From Mycolicibacterium phocaicum (GTDB taxonomy: Bacteria; Actinomycetota; Actinomycetes; Mycobacteriales; Mycobacteriaceae): a stretch of DNA of 64,000 nucleotides. A program made the position numbers and the translations under genes. Below, one piece after another: positions 16,557 to 25,357 of the stretch. The notes beneath the pieces were generated by a model. The model saw only the letters and a list, made by a program, of their open reading frames with translations, searched no databases and had not been told where the DNA came from. Location of the stretch: contig NZ_AP022616.1 of assembly GCF_010731115.1 (NCBI RefSeq), positions 806,001-870,000 on the forward strand, given 5' to 3'. The first letter of the stretch is position 1; each line of letters begins with the position of its first letter.

Positions 16557-17008
16557 CAGCTGACCACGGAGAGCGTCGTCGTCCGCGCCGGCTCCTCATC
16601 ATCGCGGCAGTGTGTGTGCTGACACTGGCGGTCGTCGCGGTGATCGGCGTGAAAACCCGCGGTTTCGGCCTCATGGGTCCGGAGCCGCGTGCTGCGCAAG
16701 ACGTCGCCCGCGACAGATGCCAGGCCGACGTGCGCAAGCAGTTGGCATCGCCCGATTCAGCCCAGCTTTCCGGCGTTCGGTCGGTTGCCGGTGCGCTGGA
16801 GACGGATGGACAGGACATGTTCCCGCTGATGATGGACGAGCCACTGAAAGGTGTTGACCACGGCCGCATCACGGTGTGGAACGTGTCGGGGACGATCGAC
16901 GCCAAAGCCGAAGCCGGCGGCACGATTCATGACCCCTTCACCTGCCGCGCCTACTTCGTGGACGGCAACCTGGCCGACACCTTGGTTCTGTTCGACCACG
17001 CACACTAG
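16553..17008 (+). CDS. Membrane-anchored protein coupled to the DKNYY lipoprotein
   Basis: A 151-residue protein with a basic N-terminus, one membrane helix at about 15-36 (LLIIAAVCVLTLAVVAVIGV) and an extracytoplasmic domain with two cysteines (RCQADVRKQL and FTCRAYF). The ATG overlaps the lipoprotein stop by 4 nt. I do not recognise the family. The coupling suggests that the two proteins act together on the outer face of the membrane. Confidence 0.72.
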   Translation: MTADHGERRRPRRLLIIAAVCVLTLAVVAVIGVKTRGFGLMGPEPRAAQDVARDRCQADVRKQLASPDSAQLSGVRSVAGALETDGQDMFPLMMDEPLKGVDHGRITVWNVSGTIDAKAEAGGTIHDPFTCRAYFVDGNLADTLVLFDHAH

Positions 17009-17017
17009 CCATCTGAG

Positions 17018-18910
17018 TCACCGCGGTGGCGGGATGCCTTGTTGCTCTGCCGATTCGGCGGCCGCTGCGGCCTCTGCAGCTTCCCGTTCTTCGCGTTCTT
17101 TGCGTTGGCGGGCGAACGCTTCTCGCGCGGCCTCTTGTGCGTCGATGTCGGCTTGGTTCAGAGCGCGCTCGTAGGCGATCTGCTGGGCCTGATCTTGCGC
17201 GCGGGTGCGGCGCCGGATGGGCATCATGACGCTCCGGCCGGGAGCCGTGGCGGTGTCCAGATCGACGGTCTCCGGTGGTGGATTGGGCAGCGGTGTGTCG
17301 GTGACCGTGCGGGGGAACAAGATTCGGCTTTCGGGCACGCTGATGTAGGTATGGCCCGTCGGTGCGGTCCACACAATGCTCCCGTCGGGTTGTTGACGGT
17401 CCTGCCACCCGTCCGGGCCGCCGTAGAACGTTTTCAGTAGATGGTGTTTGCGGCACTTCGGGTTCAGGTTGCCCGGATGGGTGGGCCCGGCCGGCCACGG
17501 CACCGTGTGGTCGATATCGGAGGCGGTGGCCGGATGATCGCAGCCCGGGAACATGCACGTCATCGCCCGCATCCGCACGAATTCATCCATCGCGGCCGAA
17601 GGCCGGTACCGCGGCACCTCATCCAAATCGGCGGCGGAGGCGACCGAACGGACCTTCGCACCCCGGGCCACCAGGTCCGCCAACACTGTCGGCGGCACGA
17701 CGCCACCGCCGAGGACATAGCCGACGGCTGTGCGTACCGGCGCCGGAGGCTTGACGGTAGTGGCCACCGCACGTGACGAGACCGGTGCCGGGCATGACTC
17801 TGGTGCCGGGCCGGCCGTTTGCGTGGGTGCGGTCTCGCTTGCCGGGGCAGCCGCAGAAGCGACAGGGTTTTTGGCAGGCCGCGAATCGGCCACCGGCGCC
17901 GGCTCGGACATAGGCATGGGCGTGGGCGCCATCTCATTCGCCGGCTCGGCTGCTGGCGCAGGTTCAGGTGCGAAGACCGGCTCGGGCGTGAACACCGGCT
18001 CGGGCGTGAAGACCGGCTCCGGCGCAGACGGGGCCGGCGTGGGCACCAACGGCGCGGCCGGGTCCCCACTGAGCAGCGGATCCGCCACCGGCGCCGGCAG
18101 CCCATTGGTCAGCACATGAATCATCACCGCCGCGGCGCGCGCATCCGGCCCAGCCGCCGGGCAGTCAGGATTGCCGCACTGGCAGGCCAGCCGATCCCCG
18201 CGGGCCGCCAGCACCCCCAAGGCATCGGCACGGCGCTGCCCGAACGTACGCGGATCGTTCTCACACACCTGCCGGGCCATCTCGGTCAACACCCGATCCA
18301 ACAACTCCGCATCAGTAGCCAGCAGCGCACCCCAGATCGACGCCACCCCAGTCTCGTCATCAGGTTTGCCCACCCCGACCCCACGGCGGCGCGCCGCCGA
18401 ACGCACCTTCAACACCGCCGCCGGGTCGAACTTCTGCACCCAACCGTCGATCTTCTTCTCGATCTTCTTGCGGGACAACCCCGCCCACTCCGACAACGCT
18501 CCCGCGAGCGCGGCGTCAATGACAGCCAGCGTGTTGGGGTCCTCCACCAGACGCGTGCGCCAGCAGATCGTGCCGACCGTCCGTGCCGAGACTCCGCCGT
18601 CGGCGAACACCGCCGCCACTTTGGGTAGCCGGAAGCGCAACGCCACGGCGATCGACAACTGCCCGGAGGCTTCGCGTTTCCCGAGGCCGAGGGCGGCGCC
18701 GACTTCGGCGACCGCAGCGTCCCAGCCATCACAGGCCCACCACTGCCGGCCATCCTGGTCATCGACACGCAGCATCGCCAGGTCGGCGACGGCCGTCAGC
18801 CGGCCCGCAGCGCACTGGTTTTCCACCCGCGCGAAATGGATCATCAAGTCGACCACGCCAGCATCGTGGACCGGCACACCGTCGACCCCGATACCAGCAT
18901 GTTCGAACAT
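17018..18910 (-). CDS. DUF222 / HNH endonuclease-like protein (13E12 type)
   Basis: A 630-residue member of the family called 13E12 repeat proteins in M. tuberculosis. The N-terminal DUF222 helical domain covers about 1-280. Residues about 290-400 are a Pro/Ala/Glu-rich linker containing tandem PVFTPE repeats. A C-terminal HNH domain (about 490-540) keeps CMFPGCD, DIDHTVPW and GNLNPKCRKHH, so the metal and catalytic positions look intact. After it comes a charged, Arg/Glu-rich tail. The ATG at 18910 avoids an unlikely upstream extension. These genes are multicopy and recombine in mycobacteria; the in vivo role is unknown. Confidence 0.9.
   Translation of the reverse strand: MFEHAGIGVDGVPVHDAGVVDLMIHFARVENQCAAGRLTAVADLAMLRVDDQDGRQWWACDGWDAAVAEVGAALGLGKREASGQLSIAVALRFRLPKVAAVFADGGVSARTVGTICWRTRLVEDPNTLAVIDAALAGALSEWAGLSRKKIEKKIDGWVQKFDPAAVLKVRSAARRRGVGVGKPDDETGVASIWGALLATDAELLDRVLTEMARQVCENDPRTFGQRRADALGVLAARGDRLACQCGNPDCPAAGPDARAAAVMIHVLTNGLPAPVADPLLSGDPAAPLVPTPAPSAPEPVFTPEPVFTPEPVFAPEPAPAAEPANEMAPTPMPMSEPAPVADSRPAKNPVASAAAPASETAPTQTAGPAPESCPAPVSSRAVATTVKPPAPVRTAVGYVLGGGVVPPTVLADLVARGAKVRSVASAADLDEVPRYRPSAAMDEFVRMRAMTCMFPGCDHPATASDIDHTVPWPAGPTHPGNLNPKCRKHHLLKTFYGGPDGWQDRQQPDGSIVWTAPTGHTYISVPESRILFPRTVTDTPLPNPPPETVDLDTATAPGRSVMMPIRRRTRAQDQAQQIAYERALNQADIDAQEAAREAFARQRKEREEREAAEAAAAAESAEQQGIPPPR
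17970..18023. repeat. Three tandem 18-bp repeats inside the DUF222 gene
   Basis: Three copies (17970-17987, 17988-18005, 18006-18023) differ by only a few bases and encode the repeated EPVFTP units of the proline-rich linker. Copy number is likely to vary between strains by slippage. Confidence 0.8.
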
Positions 18911-18939
18911 CTGTTCGAGTCTACAGCCAGATCCCACCG

Positions 18940-18975
18940 CTGTCACGTGTTATGTCTCAAGACATCGGTGACACT
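18940..18975. mobile_element. Possible insertion-sequence end or target remnant
   Basis: Read leftward, the sequence is GTGTCACCGATGTCTTGAGA followed by CATAACACGTGACA. It contains the perfect palindrome ATGTCT-CA-AGACAT at 18952-18965 and TGTCAC/GTGACA elements. From memory, TGTCACCGATGTCT is typical of the termini of IS481-type elements in actinobacteria. No transposase is present, so this is at most a relic. It sits between the DUF222 gene and the MFS gene. Confidence 0.35.
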
Positions 18976-18989
18976 TCCGCCTGGGTCCC

Positions 18990-20207
18990 GTGCACAATCG
19001 GTGCGTGACCGGCCGACCACTCAAGCCCTGGCACTTTGTCCTCGTCTTCGGCGTGGTGAGCCTGCTTGCCGACATGGTGTACGAAGGCGCCCGCAGCATC
19101 ATCGGCCCCTATCTGGCCACCCTCGGGGCGTCCGCCGCCGTCGTCGGATTGGTCGCCGGCGCAGGCGAATTCATCGGATATGGGCTGCGGGTTGTCGCCG
19201 GCTATGCCGTGGCCCGGACCCAGCACTACTGGACCTGGACGATCACCGGCTACGCACTGACGGTGCTGAGCGTCCCGTTGATCGGCGTCACAGGATCGCT
19301 CGTACCGGCGCTGCTGCTGTATGGCACCGAGCGCCTGGGCAAGGCGGTCCGCTCGCCGGCCAAGGACACATTGCTGTCGCACGCGTCGACGAGCACGGGT
19401 CGCGGCAGCGCCTTCGGCGTACATCAGGCCCTCGACCAGACGGGCGCCATCGCCGGGCCGCTGCTATTGGCCGCGGTGCTGAGCGCTCACGCCGGCGACT
19501 ACCGGATGGCGTTCGGAGTACTGATCGTTCCGGGCGTGCTCGTCCTGATCCTGCTGGGCTGGCTCCGCTTTCGCGTTCCCGATCCGCGGAGCTACGAAGA
19601 GGAGGCCATTCGGGAAGCAACCGAATCCGACGCCGCTGGCCCTGCGGTACCGAAGCGGTTGCCGGCTCGGTTCTGGCACTACGTCATCACGATCGGGGTG
19701 CTGTCGTGCGGCGTCGCCTCGTTCCCGTTGCTCGCATTCCACGCCCAACGCACCGGGCTGCTGTCTGACGCTCAGGTCCCCGTCCTCTTCGCGGTGGCGA
19801 TGGCGGTCGACGGTGCGGCCGGTCTCGTGATGGGCCGGGTGTACGACAAGCGCGGGCCTGTCACTCTGGTCGCGGTGCCCATCGCCGCCGCGTTCTCCGC
19901 GATTGCCTTCACCGGCGACCGGACGCTGGTGTGGATCGGCGTTGCGGTGTGGGGCATCGTCAACGGAGTCCTCGACTCGACCGTGAAATCAGTCGTCACC
20001 GAATTGGTCCCGGCGAACACCAGGGCTGTTGCGTTCGGCTGGCTCGCCCTGTTGCGCGGTGTCGCGTTGCTCATCGCCGGCGGACTGCTCGGCGCGGTCT
20101 ACGACATCTCCCCCACCTACACGATTGCGCTGATCGTGGTGGCGAACGTCATCGCACTGATCGGTTTGGTGCCCATCCTGCGCCGGATTCAGCCGGCCAC
20201 CCACTGA
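18990..20207 (+). CDS. MFS transporter
   Basis: A major facilitator superfamily transporter of about 405 residues with twelve predicted membrane helices, an early SLLADMVYEGARSIIGPYL segment and the family A-motif-like YGTERLGKAVRSPAKDTLL in the 4-5 loop. A cytoplasmic loop lies in the middle (about 185-220) and RVYDKRGPVTL repeats the motif in the second half. This SLLADMVYE/RSPARD pattern is common in a poorly characterised bacterial MFS group. The start could be the GTG at 18990 or the one at 19005; neither has a strong ribosome site. The substrate is unknown. Confidence 0.88.
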   Translation: MHNRCVTGRPLKPWHFVLVFGVVSLLADMVYEGARSIIGPYLATLGASAAVVGLVAGAGEFIGYGLRVVAGYAVARTQHYWTWTITGYALTVLSVPLIGVTGSLVPALLLYGTERLGKAVRSPAKDTLLSHASTSTGRGSAFGVHQALDQTGAIAGPLLLAAVLSAHAGDYRMAFGVLIVPGVLVLILLGWLRFRVPDPRSYEEEAIREATESDAAGPAVPKRLPARFWHYVITIGVLSCGVASFPLLAFHAQRTGLLSDAQVPVLFAVAMAVDGAAGLVMGRVYDKRGPVTLVAVPIAAAFSAIAFTGDRTLVWIGVAVWGIVNGVLDSTVKSVVTELVPANTRAVAFGWLALLRGVALLIAGGLLGAVYDISPTYTIALIVVANVIALIGLVPILRRIQPATH

Positions 20208-20367
20208 GTAGTCGCCTGCTGGGACACAGTTTCGGCCCACGGGCCGGCGTGCCTGTCAACCCCTACGTGCCCTGCCAGCGGGACGACCTGCAGAGCCGGA
20301 AATACCGATCGCTAACATGAATGCGCTGCTCAGCGCGATCGGCCAAGCGACCCGTAGGACAGATGAG

Positions 20368-21801
20368 TTGAATACACCAGAACTTGCCAATTGGAACACC
20401 CAGGAAGCCCTGGCGGAGGCGATGATTCCGATCGTCGGCACCTTGCACCGCACGCGCGGCGTCACCGTCCTGCTGCACAGCCGGTCGCTGGTGAACAAGT
20501 CGGTGATCAGCATCCTGCGTACCCACCGCTTCGCCCGGCAGATCGCCGGCGAGGAGCTGTCGGTGGTCGAGACCTTCCCGTTCCTGGAGGCTCTGGCGAA
20601 TCTGGACCTGGGTCCGGCCAAGATCGACCTCGGCCTGTTGGTGCACGCCTATCGCGCGGATGAGCGTGGCCTGTCGGTCGCCGACTTCGTCGCCGACGCG
20701 CTGTCGGACGTCACCGGCGACAACAAAGCCGAGCCGCAGGGCCCGCGTGACGTGGTGCTCTACGGCTTCGGCCGGATCGGCCGCCTCGTGGCCCGACTGC
20801 TGGTCGAGAAGGCCGGCGGTGGCAACGGCCTGAATCTGCGGGCCGTCGTGGTCCGCAGCGGTGGCGCCGACGACCTGAAGAAGCGCGCTTCGCTGCTGCG
20901 CCGCGACTCGGTCCACGGGCACTTCAACGGCACCATCAAGGTCGACAAGGAGAACAACCTCCTCATCGCCAATGGCAACGTCATCAAGTTCATCTACGCG
21001 AATGACCCGTCCGACGTCGACTACACCCAGTACGGCATCAACGACGCCATCCTGATCGACAACACCGGCAAGTGGCGCGATCGCGCCGGCCTCGAGCAGC
21101 ACCTGCGTCCGGGCATCTCGAAGGTCGTCCTCACCGCACCGGGCAAGGGCGATGTGCCGAACATCGTGCACGGCGTCAACCACCTGGGCCAGGACGTCAA
21201 CCAGCAGATCTTCTCGTGTGCGTCGTGCACCACCAACGCGATCGTGCCGCCGCTCAAGGCGATGGACGAGAAGTTCGGCATCATCCGTGGTCACGTCGAG
21301 ACGGTCCACTCGTTCACCAACGACCAGAACCTGCTGGACAACTACCACAAGGCCGACCGTCGTGGCCGTTCCGCGCCGCTGAACCTGACCATCACCGAGA
21401 CCGGTGCCGCCTCGGCCGTCGCCAAGGCGCTGCCGGAGCTCAAGGCCAAGATCACGGGTAACTCGATCCGCGTCCCCACCCCCGACGTGTCGATCGCCAT
21501 CCTGAGCCTGCAGCTCAAGAAGGAGACGACGAAGGATGAGGTGCTCACGCACCTGCGTGAGACGTCGCTGTCGGGTCCGCTGAGCCGCAACCTCGACTAC
21601 ACCGCGGCGACCGACGCCGTGTCGAGCGACTTCATCGGTTCGCGTGCGGCGTCGATCATCGACGCCAACGCCGCCATCGTCGACGGCGATCAGGCGATCC
21701 TGTACTGCTGGTACGACAACGAATTCGGCTACTCGTGCCAGGTTGTTCGCGTCGTGCAGTTCCTGTCGGGCATCGAGTACCCGACGTACCCGCGGAGCTG
21801 A
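20368..21801 (+). CDS. gap: Glyceraldehyde-3-phosphate dehydrogenase, long actinobacterial form
   Basis: A 477-residue GAPDH. An N-terminal helical extension of about 125 residues (WNTQEALAEAMIPIVGTLHR, LVNKSVISILRTHRFARQI) precedes the NAD-binding domain, whose motif YGFGRIGR begins at 132. The catalytic Cys is C287 in SCASCTTNAIVPP, and the C-terminus has YDNEFGYSCQVV. The extended form is known from Streptomyces and mycobacteria beside the classical gap and may work in the gluconeogenic or oxidative direction. I chose the TTG at 20368, with AGGA eight bases upstream, because relatives start there; an ATG at 20317 lacks a ribosome site. Confidence 0.94.
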   Translation: MNTPELANWNTQEALAEAMIPIVGTLHRTRGVTVLLHSRSLVNKSVISILRTHRFARQIAGEELSVVETFPFLEALANLDLGPAKIDLGLLVHAYRADERGLSVADFVADALSDVTGDNKAEPQGPRDVVLYGFGRIGRLVARLLVEKAGGGNGLNLRAVVVRSGGADDLKKRASLLRRDSVHGHFNGTIKVDKENNLLIANGNVIKFIYANDPSDVDYTQYGINDAILIDNTGKWRDRAGLEQHLRPGISKVVLTAPGKGDVPNIVHGVNHLGQDVNQQIFSCASCTTNAIVPPLKAMDEKFGIIRGHVETVHSFTNDQNLLDNYHKADRRGRSAPLNLTITETGAASAVAKALPELKAKITGNSIRVPTPDVSIAILSLQLKKETTKDEVLTHLRETSLSGPLSRNLDYTAATDAVSSDFIGSRAASIIDANAAIVDGDQAILYCWYDNEFGYSCQVVRVVQFLSGIEYPTYPRS

Positions 21802-21823
21802 CCAAGCCGCAAAGCTGACGGCG

Positions 21824-21868
21824 ATACGGCCTGTCTCGGTGCCACCACGGCACCGAGACAGGCCGTAT
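21824..21868 (+). terminator. Strong hairpin terminator after gap
   Basis: A perfect 20-bp stem (ATACGGCCTGTCTCGGTGCC at 21824-21843 and its complement at 21849-21868) with a 5-nt loop lies 22 bp after the gap stop. The following TCGTTTC is only weakly T-rich, as is common in mycobacteria. Confidence 0.85.
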
Positions 21869-21946
21869 TCGTTTCACCACCAGGTGGATTGGGCGGTGCT
21901 AGCGTGACGCATTGCCAGGAAAACCCCGACGTTTGGATCAGACGCA

Positions 21947-22351
21947 ATGAGTGCGACACCACTAGACGCCATCCAGACCTACATCGACGCATTCAACGCG
22001 GGTGACGCCGACGGCATGTCGGCGGTGTTCTCCCCCAACGGTTCCATCCTCGACGGGATGGCACCGCACCAGTGGCTTGGGCCGACGGCCGCGTCGGACT
22101 GGTATCGCGATGTACTGGCCGAAGGCGAGCACCTGGGAGCCTCGGGCTATCACGTGACGGTTGGCGAACCGCTGCACAACGACACCAATGACGACGCGGC
22201 GTACGTCGTGCTGCCCGCGACAATGACGTTCGACCTCAAGGGATCTCGGATCACCCAGACCGGCGCGGTCTTCACCTTCGCCATGCGCCGAGAGGGCATC
22301 AGCTGGCGCATCGCATCCTGGGCATGGGCGAAGGGTCAGCGCGCGACCTGA
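21947..22351 (+). CDS. SnoaL/NTF2-like protein
   Basis: A 134-residue protein of the NTF2-like fold: an N-terminal helix IQTYIDAFNAGDADGMSAVFSPNGSI, a middle GPTAASDWYRDVLAEG, then the sheet strands AAYVVLPATMTFD, TQTGAVFTFAMRRE and WRIASWAWAKG. The family includes cyclases, isomerases and ketosteroid isomerase-like enzymes as well as proteins with no known reaction; no specific catalytic pair can be named here. The ATG at 21947 gives normal length. It is convergent with the TetR gene at 22358. Confidence 0.85.
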   Translation: MSATPLDAIQTYIDAFNAGDADGMSAVFSPNGSILDGMAPHQWLGPTAASDWYRDVLAEGEHLGASGYHVTVGEPLHNDTNDDAAYVVLPATMTFDLKGSRITQTGAVFTFAMRREGISWRIASWAWAKGQRAT

Positions 22352-22357
22352 CCGGGA

Positions 22358-23032
22358 TCAGGGCTCCGGCGACAGCCCGTAATGCGCCGCGATGCCGACC
22401 AGCAACAGCGTGATTCGATGCTGGAATGCCTCGTCTCCGAACGGATCGTCACCCGATTTCGCGATGGCACGCAACGTCGGGAACTCCGACGGCGCACGCT
22501 TGGCGGTGAGCGCGAGGATCCGGGCCAGCCACGGCTGCCCACTTTCGGAGTACAGGTATTCGCGATGGGCCTCGGTGACGCTGCCGACCGCCATGGTGCT
22601 CACCGACGCCCACACCGCTAGGGCATCGCTCGGCGACAAACCTTGTGCGGCAAGGGCTTCGACAGCATCTGCGGTGTACTCCATCTCGACATCGTGACCG
22701 ACCGCACCACTGACGAACTTCTCCACCAACGCGGGTTCGGCGGCCAGCACCGTCCGGATGTAGGACGCGTAGTCGCGGAGCCAGGTGGCCCAGTGCTCGC
22801 CGGTGTAGCGCGGCGGCGGCGAATTCGTCAGGGCGCTGACGGTCGCCAGGCGCAGTAGGTCGTGCTGGTTCTTCACGTGGTGGTAGAGCCCCGGCAGGCT
22901 GACGCCGAGGTGTTCGGCGACCCGGCGCATCGTGGCGTTCTCGGTGCCGATCTCCAAAACCGCTGCGGCAATGGCGCTCTCGTCTATGCGCGGCGGTCGT
23001 CCCCGCCGGCGCGCTGAGTTGTTCACGGCCAT
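22358..23032 (-). CDS. TetR-family regulator divergent from an NADP-dependent oxidoreductase
   Basis: A 224-residue TetR/AcrR protein. After a basic start (ARRRGRPPRID) the helix-turn-helix is ATMRRVAEHLGVSLPGLYHHVKNQHDLLRL at about 33-62. The ligand domain contains GHDVEMEYTADAVEALAAQG. The ATG at 23032 has no clear ribosome site, so a leaderless transcript is possible. It is divergent from the oxidoreductase at 23107 and probably controls the three-gene set that ends with the sulfatase. Confidence 0.88.
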   Translation of the reverse strand: MAVNNSARRRGRPPRIDESAIAAAVLEIGTENATMRRVAEHLGVSLPGLYHHVKNQHDLLRLATVSALTNSPPPRYTGEHWATWLRDYASYIRTVLAAEPALVEKFVSGAVGHDVEMEYTADAVEALAAQGLSPSDALAVWASVSTMAVGSVTEAHREYLYSESGQPWLARILALTAKRAPSEFPTLRAIAKSGDDPFGDEAFQHRITLLLVGIAAHYGLSPEP

Positions 23033-23049
23033 CGGGGTTGACGATAACC

Positions 23050-23085
23050 GAGAGGACTTTTAATAATCAATATGAAAACTCGCCG
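23050..23085. promoter_or_regulatory. AT-rich patch in the TetR/oxidoreductase promoter
   Basis: The stretch around TTTTAATAATCAATATGAAA is strikingly AT-rich for this GC-rich DNA. It sits in the 74-bp gap between divergent starts. Six-base arms GAGGAC and GTCCTC flank it loosely. It probably holds the promoter and the regulator site, but I see no clean palindrome. Confidence 0.4.
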
Positions 23086-23106
23086 GTCCTCCACAGAAAC
23101 GACACG

Positions 23107-24120
23107 ATGAACCGAGAAAACCGTAAGATCCTGCTGCGGCGCCGTCCCAACGGTCTGGTCTCCCCCGACGACACCGAGATGGTTACGGCGCCCGCACCGG
23201 TCCCCGCCGAGGGAGAAGCACTGCTGCGGACGACGTACGTCGGCATCGACGCCGCCGCCCGGACCTGGCTCGACGGCGAACCTGGTTACCTCCCGGCACT
23301 GCAGCTCGGCGAGGTGGTGCGCGTGGCCGGCATCGGCGAGGTGGTCGAATCACGTTGCGACGCCTACAAGGTCGGCGACCTGGTCACCACACTGACCGGG
23401 CTGCAGGACTACGCGATAATCCGCGACGACCTGTTCAGCACGCCGGTCGTCGGGTACACGGACCCGCTCGCGGTGATGTCGATCTACGGCCCCACCGGAG
23501 CGACCGCCTACTTCGGCATGACGGGCGTCGGAAAGCCCCAACCCGGTGAGACGGTCGTCGTCTCGGCCGCGGCGGGCGCCACCGGGTCGGTGGCCGGACA
23601 GATCGCCAAGATCGCCGGCGCGCGCGTCGTCGGCATCGCGGGCGGTCCAGAGAAGTGCCGCGTCGTGGTCGAGGAGTTCGGCTTCGACGCCTGCGTCGAC
23701 TACAAGGCCGACGACTTCCCGGCCGCCCTGAAGGCGGCGTGTCCGGGCGGCATCAACGTCTACTTCGACAACGTCGGTGGTGACATTCTCAACGCCGCAC
23801 TCGGCAACCTCGCCCACCGGGCCCGCGTGGTCATGTGCGGCATCATCACCACGTACCTCAACGGCGACCACCCAGGCCCGTCCAACTACGTGAACCTGCT
23901 CGCCACGGCATCGACGATGCAGGGGTTCATCGCACTCGAGGAGTGGTCACGCTTCGATGAGGCGTTCGCCGCGCTGAGCGGCTGGGAGCAGCAGGGCCTG
24001 CTCGTACACCGCGAAACGGTCTACGACGGACTGGAATCCAGTATCGATGCGCTCAACGGCCTGTTCACCGGGGCGAACATCGGCAAGATGCTGGTGAAGA
24101 TCAACGAGCCGGCGCGGTGA
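23107..24120 (+). CDS. Zinc-independent NADP-dependent oxidoreductase (MDR superfamily, leukotriene B4 dehydrogenase-like)
   Basis: A 337-residue medium-chain reductase of the enoyl reductase/leukotriene B4 dehydrogenase type. The N-terminal GroES-like domain has YVGIDAAARTWL; the cofactor domain has SAAAGATGSVAGQIAKIAG, then VVGIAGGPEKC, and YFDNVGGDILNAAL. There are no zinc ligands. Members reduce alpha,beta-unsaturated carbonyls with NADPH. The ATG at 23107 gives the usual length; an upstream in-frame ATG at 23038 would add 23 unlikely residues. It heads a unit with the unknown protein at 24128. Confidence 0.9.
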   Translation: MNRENRKILLRRRPNGLVSPDDTEMVTAPAPVPAEGEALLRTTYVGIDAAARTWLDGEPGYLPALQLGEVVRVAGIGEVVESRCDAYKVGDLVTTLTGLQDYAIIRDDLFSTPVVGYTDPLAVMSIYGPTGATAYFGMTGVGKPQPGETVVVSAAAGATGSVAGQIAKIAGARVVGIAGGPEKCRVVVEEFGFDACVDYKADDFPAALKAACPGGINVYFDNVGGDILNAALGNLAHRARVVMCGIITTYLNGDHPGPSNYVNLLATASTMQGFIALEEWSRFDEAFAALSGWEQQGLLVHRETVYDGLESSIDALNGLFTGANIGKMLVKINEPAR

Positions 24121-24127
24121 CGCGACC

Positions 24128-25246
24128 GTGCTGACTCCGTTCGACGACTATCCGATCCACGCCTCGGCCGACCCGGTGGGCGTGCCGGCCAGCGGCGACC
24201 CCAACCACTATGACCGCTACTGGTTCAACGGCCACCAGCGCGACGGCGACTTCTACTTCGGTGCGGCCATGGGGCACTACCCCGTTCGCGGCATCATCGA
24301 CGCGGCGTTCAGCGTGGTGAAGGACGGTGTCGAGCACTCGATCTTCGCCTCGGGCGCCATGCCCCTGGACCGGTCGGCGACCATCGGCCCCTTCCGCATC
24401 GAGGTCATCGAACCGCTGCGGACCATCCGCTATGTCGTCGACGCCAACGAGCAGAACATCTCCTGCGACCTGACCTTCCGAGCCACCACCGTGGCCGTGG
24501 AGGAGCCGCGTCAGCAGCGCCGCACCGCCGAAGGCATCGTGCTGACCGACCACACCAGGCTGACGCAATGGGGGACGTGGGAAGGGACGATCAGCGTCGA
24601 CGGCGAAGACCTGGCGGTCGAGGCCGGCGACGTGCCGGGGACCCGGGATCGGTCCTGGGGCATCCGGCCTGTCGGCGAGCAACTCGCCGTGTTGCGCCGG
24701 CCCATGCCCTTCCAGGTCTTCTGGCTCTGGGCACCATTGCATTTCGGCGACCGATTCACCCACTACGCGTTCCACGAGCACGAGGACGGGCGCCGGTGGC
24801 TGGAAACCGCCGCGATCCTGGACCCGCTGCCCGGCGGTGCGTCACCGTGCAGCCGGGTGGGGGTACGCGAATGCTACGACGTCGGCTACGAACTCGACTG
24901 GGAGCCGGGGCGGCGCGAAATCCGGCGGGCCCATCTGTGGTTCACCGACCCCATCGAGGGTGAGACCCACATCGAACTGGAGAAGCTCTACACGTTCCGG
25001 ATGCGCGGCATCGGCTACTGGCACCCGCACTGGGGGCACGGGTCGAATCACGGCCAGTTCGAAATCGGCCGGGAGTCAATCCGTATGGACGATTTCGACC
25101 CCACGGACTTCACATCGCTGCACCTGCAGAACGTCGTGAAGGCGACCATGGGTGAGCGCACCGGGATCGGCGTCGTCGAACAGATCGCCATCGGTCCGCA
25201 CACCCCGTCGGGACTCACCGGATTCCTGGACGGGTACCAGGGCTGA
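24128..25246 (+). CDS. Conserved protein of unknown function, possibly AttH/CrtC-like fold
   Basis: A 372-residue soluble protein from a GTG 7 bp after the oxidoreductase stop. It is rich in Trp and Tyr and has strand-like repeats (HYDRYWFNGHQRDGDFYFG, IGPFRIEVIEPLRTIRYVVD, WGTWEGTISVDGED). A conserved-looking DVPGTRDRSWGIRP and FWLWAPLHF follow, and the protein ends LDGYQG. The GTRDRSWG motif resembles the lipocalin-like AttH/hydroxyneurosporene hydratase group, but this is a weak recall. There is no signal peptide. Its place between an ene-reductase and a sulfatase suggests work on the same substrate, perhaps a terpenoid or lipid. Confidence 0.7.
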   Translation: MLTPFDDYPIHASADPVGVPASGDPNHYDRYWFNGHQRDGDFYFGAAMGHYPVRGIIDAAFSVVKDGVEHSIFASGAMPLDRSATIGPFRIEVIEPLRTIRYVVDANEQNISCDLTFRATTVAVEEPRQQRRTAEGIVLTDHTRLTQWGTWEGTISVDGEDLAVEAGDVPGTRDRSWGIRPVGEQLAVLRRPMPFQVFWLWAPLHFGDRFTHYAFHEHEDGRRWLETAAILDPLPGGASPCSRVGVRECYDVGYELDWEPGRREIRRAHLWFTDPIEGETHIELEKLYTFRMRGIGYWHPHWGHGSNHGQFEIGRESIRMDDFDPTDFTSLHLQNVVKATMGERTGIGVVEQIAIGPHTPSGLTGFLDGYQG

Positions 25247-25357
25247 CCCGGTACGGCAAACATCTCCCCCGCTGACGCGGCCGTAAGTGCCATACGGCAC
25301 AGTAGACGCTGAATTCGGGAGCAGTCTCTTGCGGCATCAGCAGAAAGAGGGGTCGAG

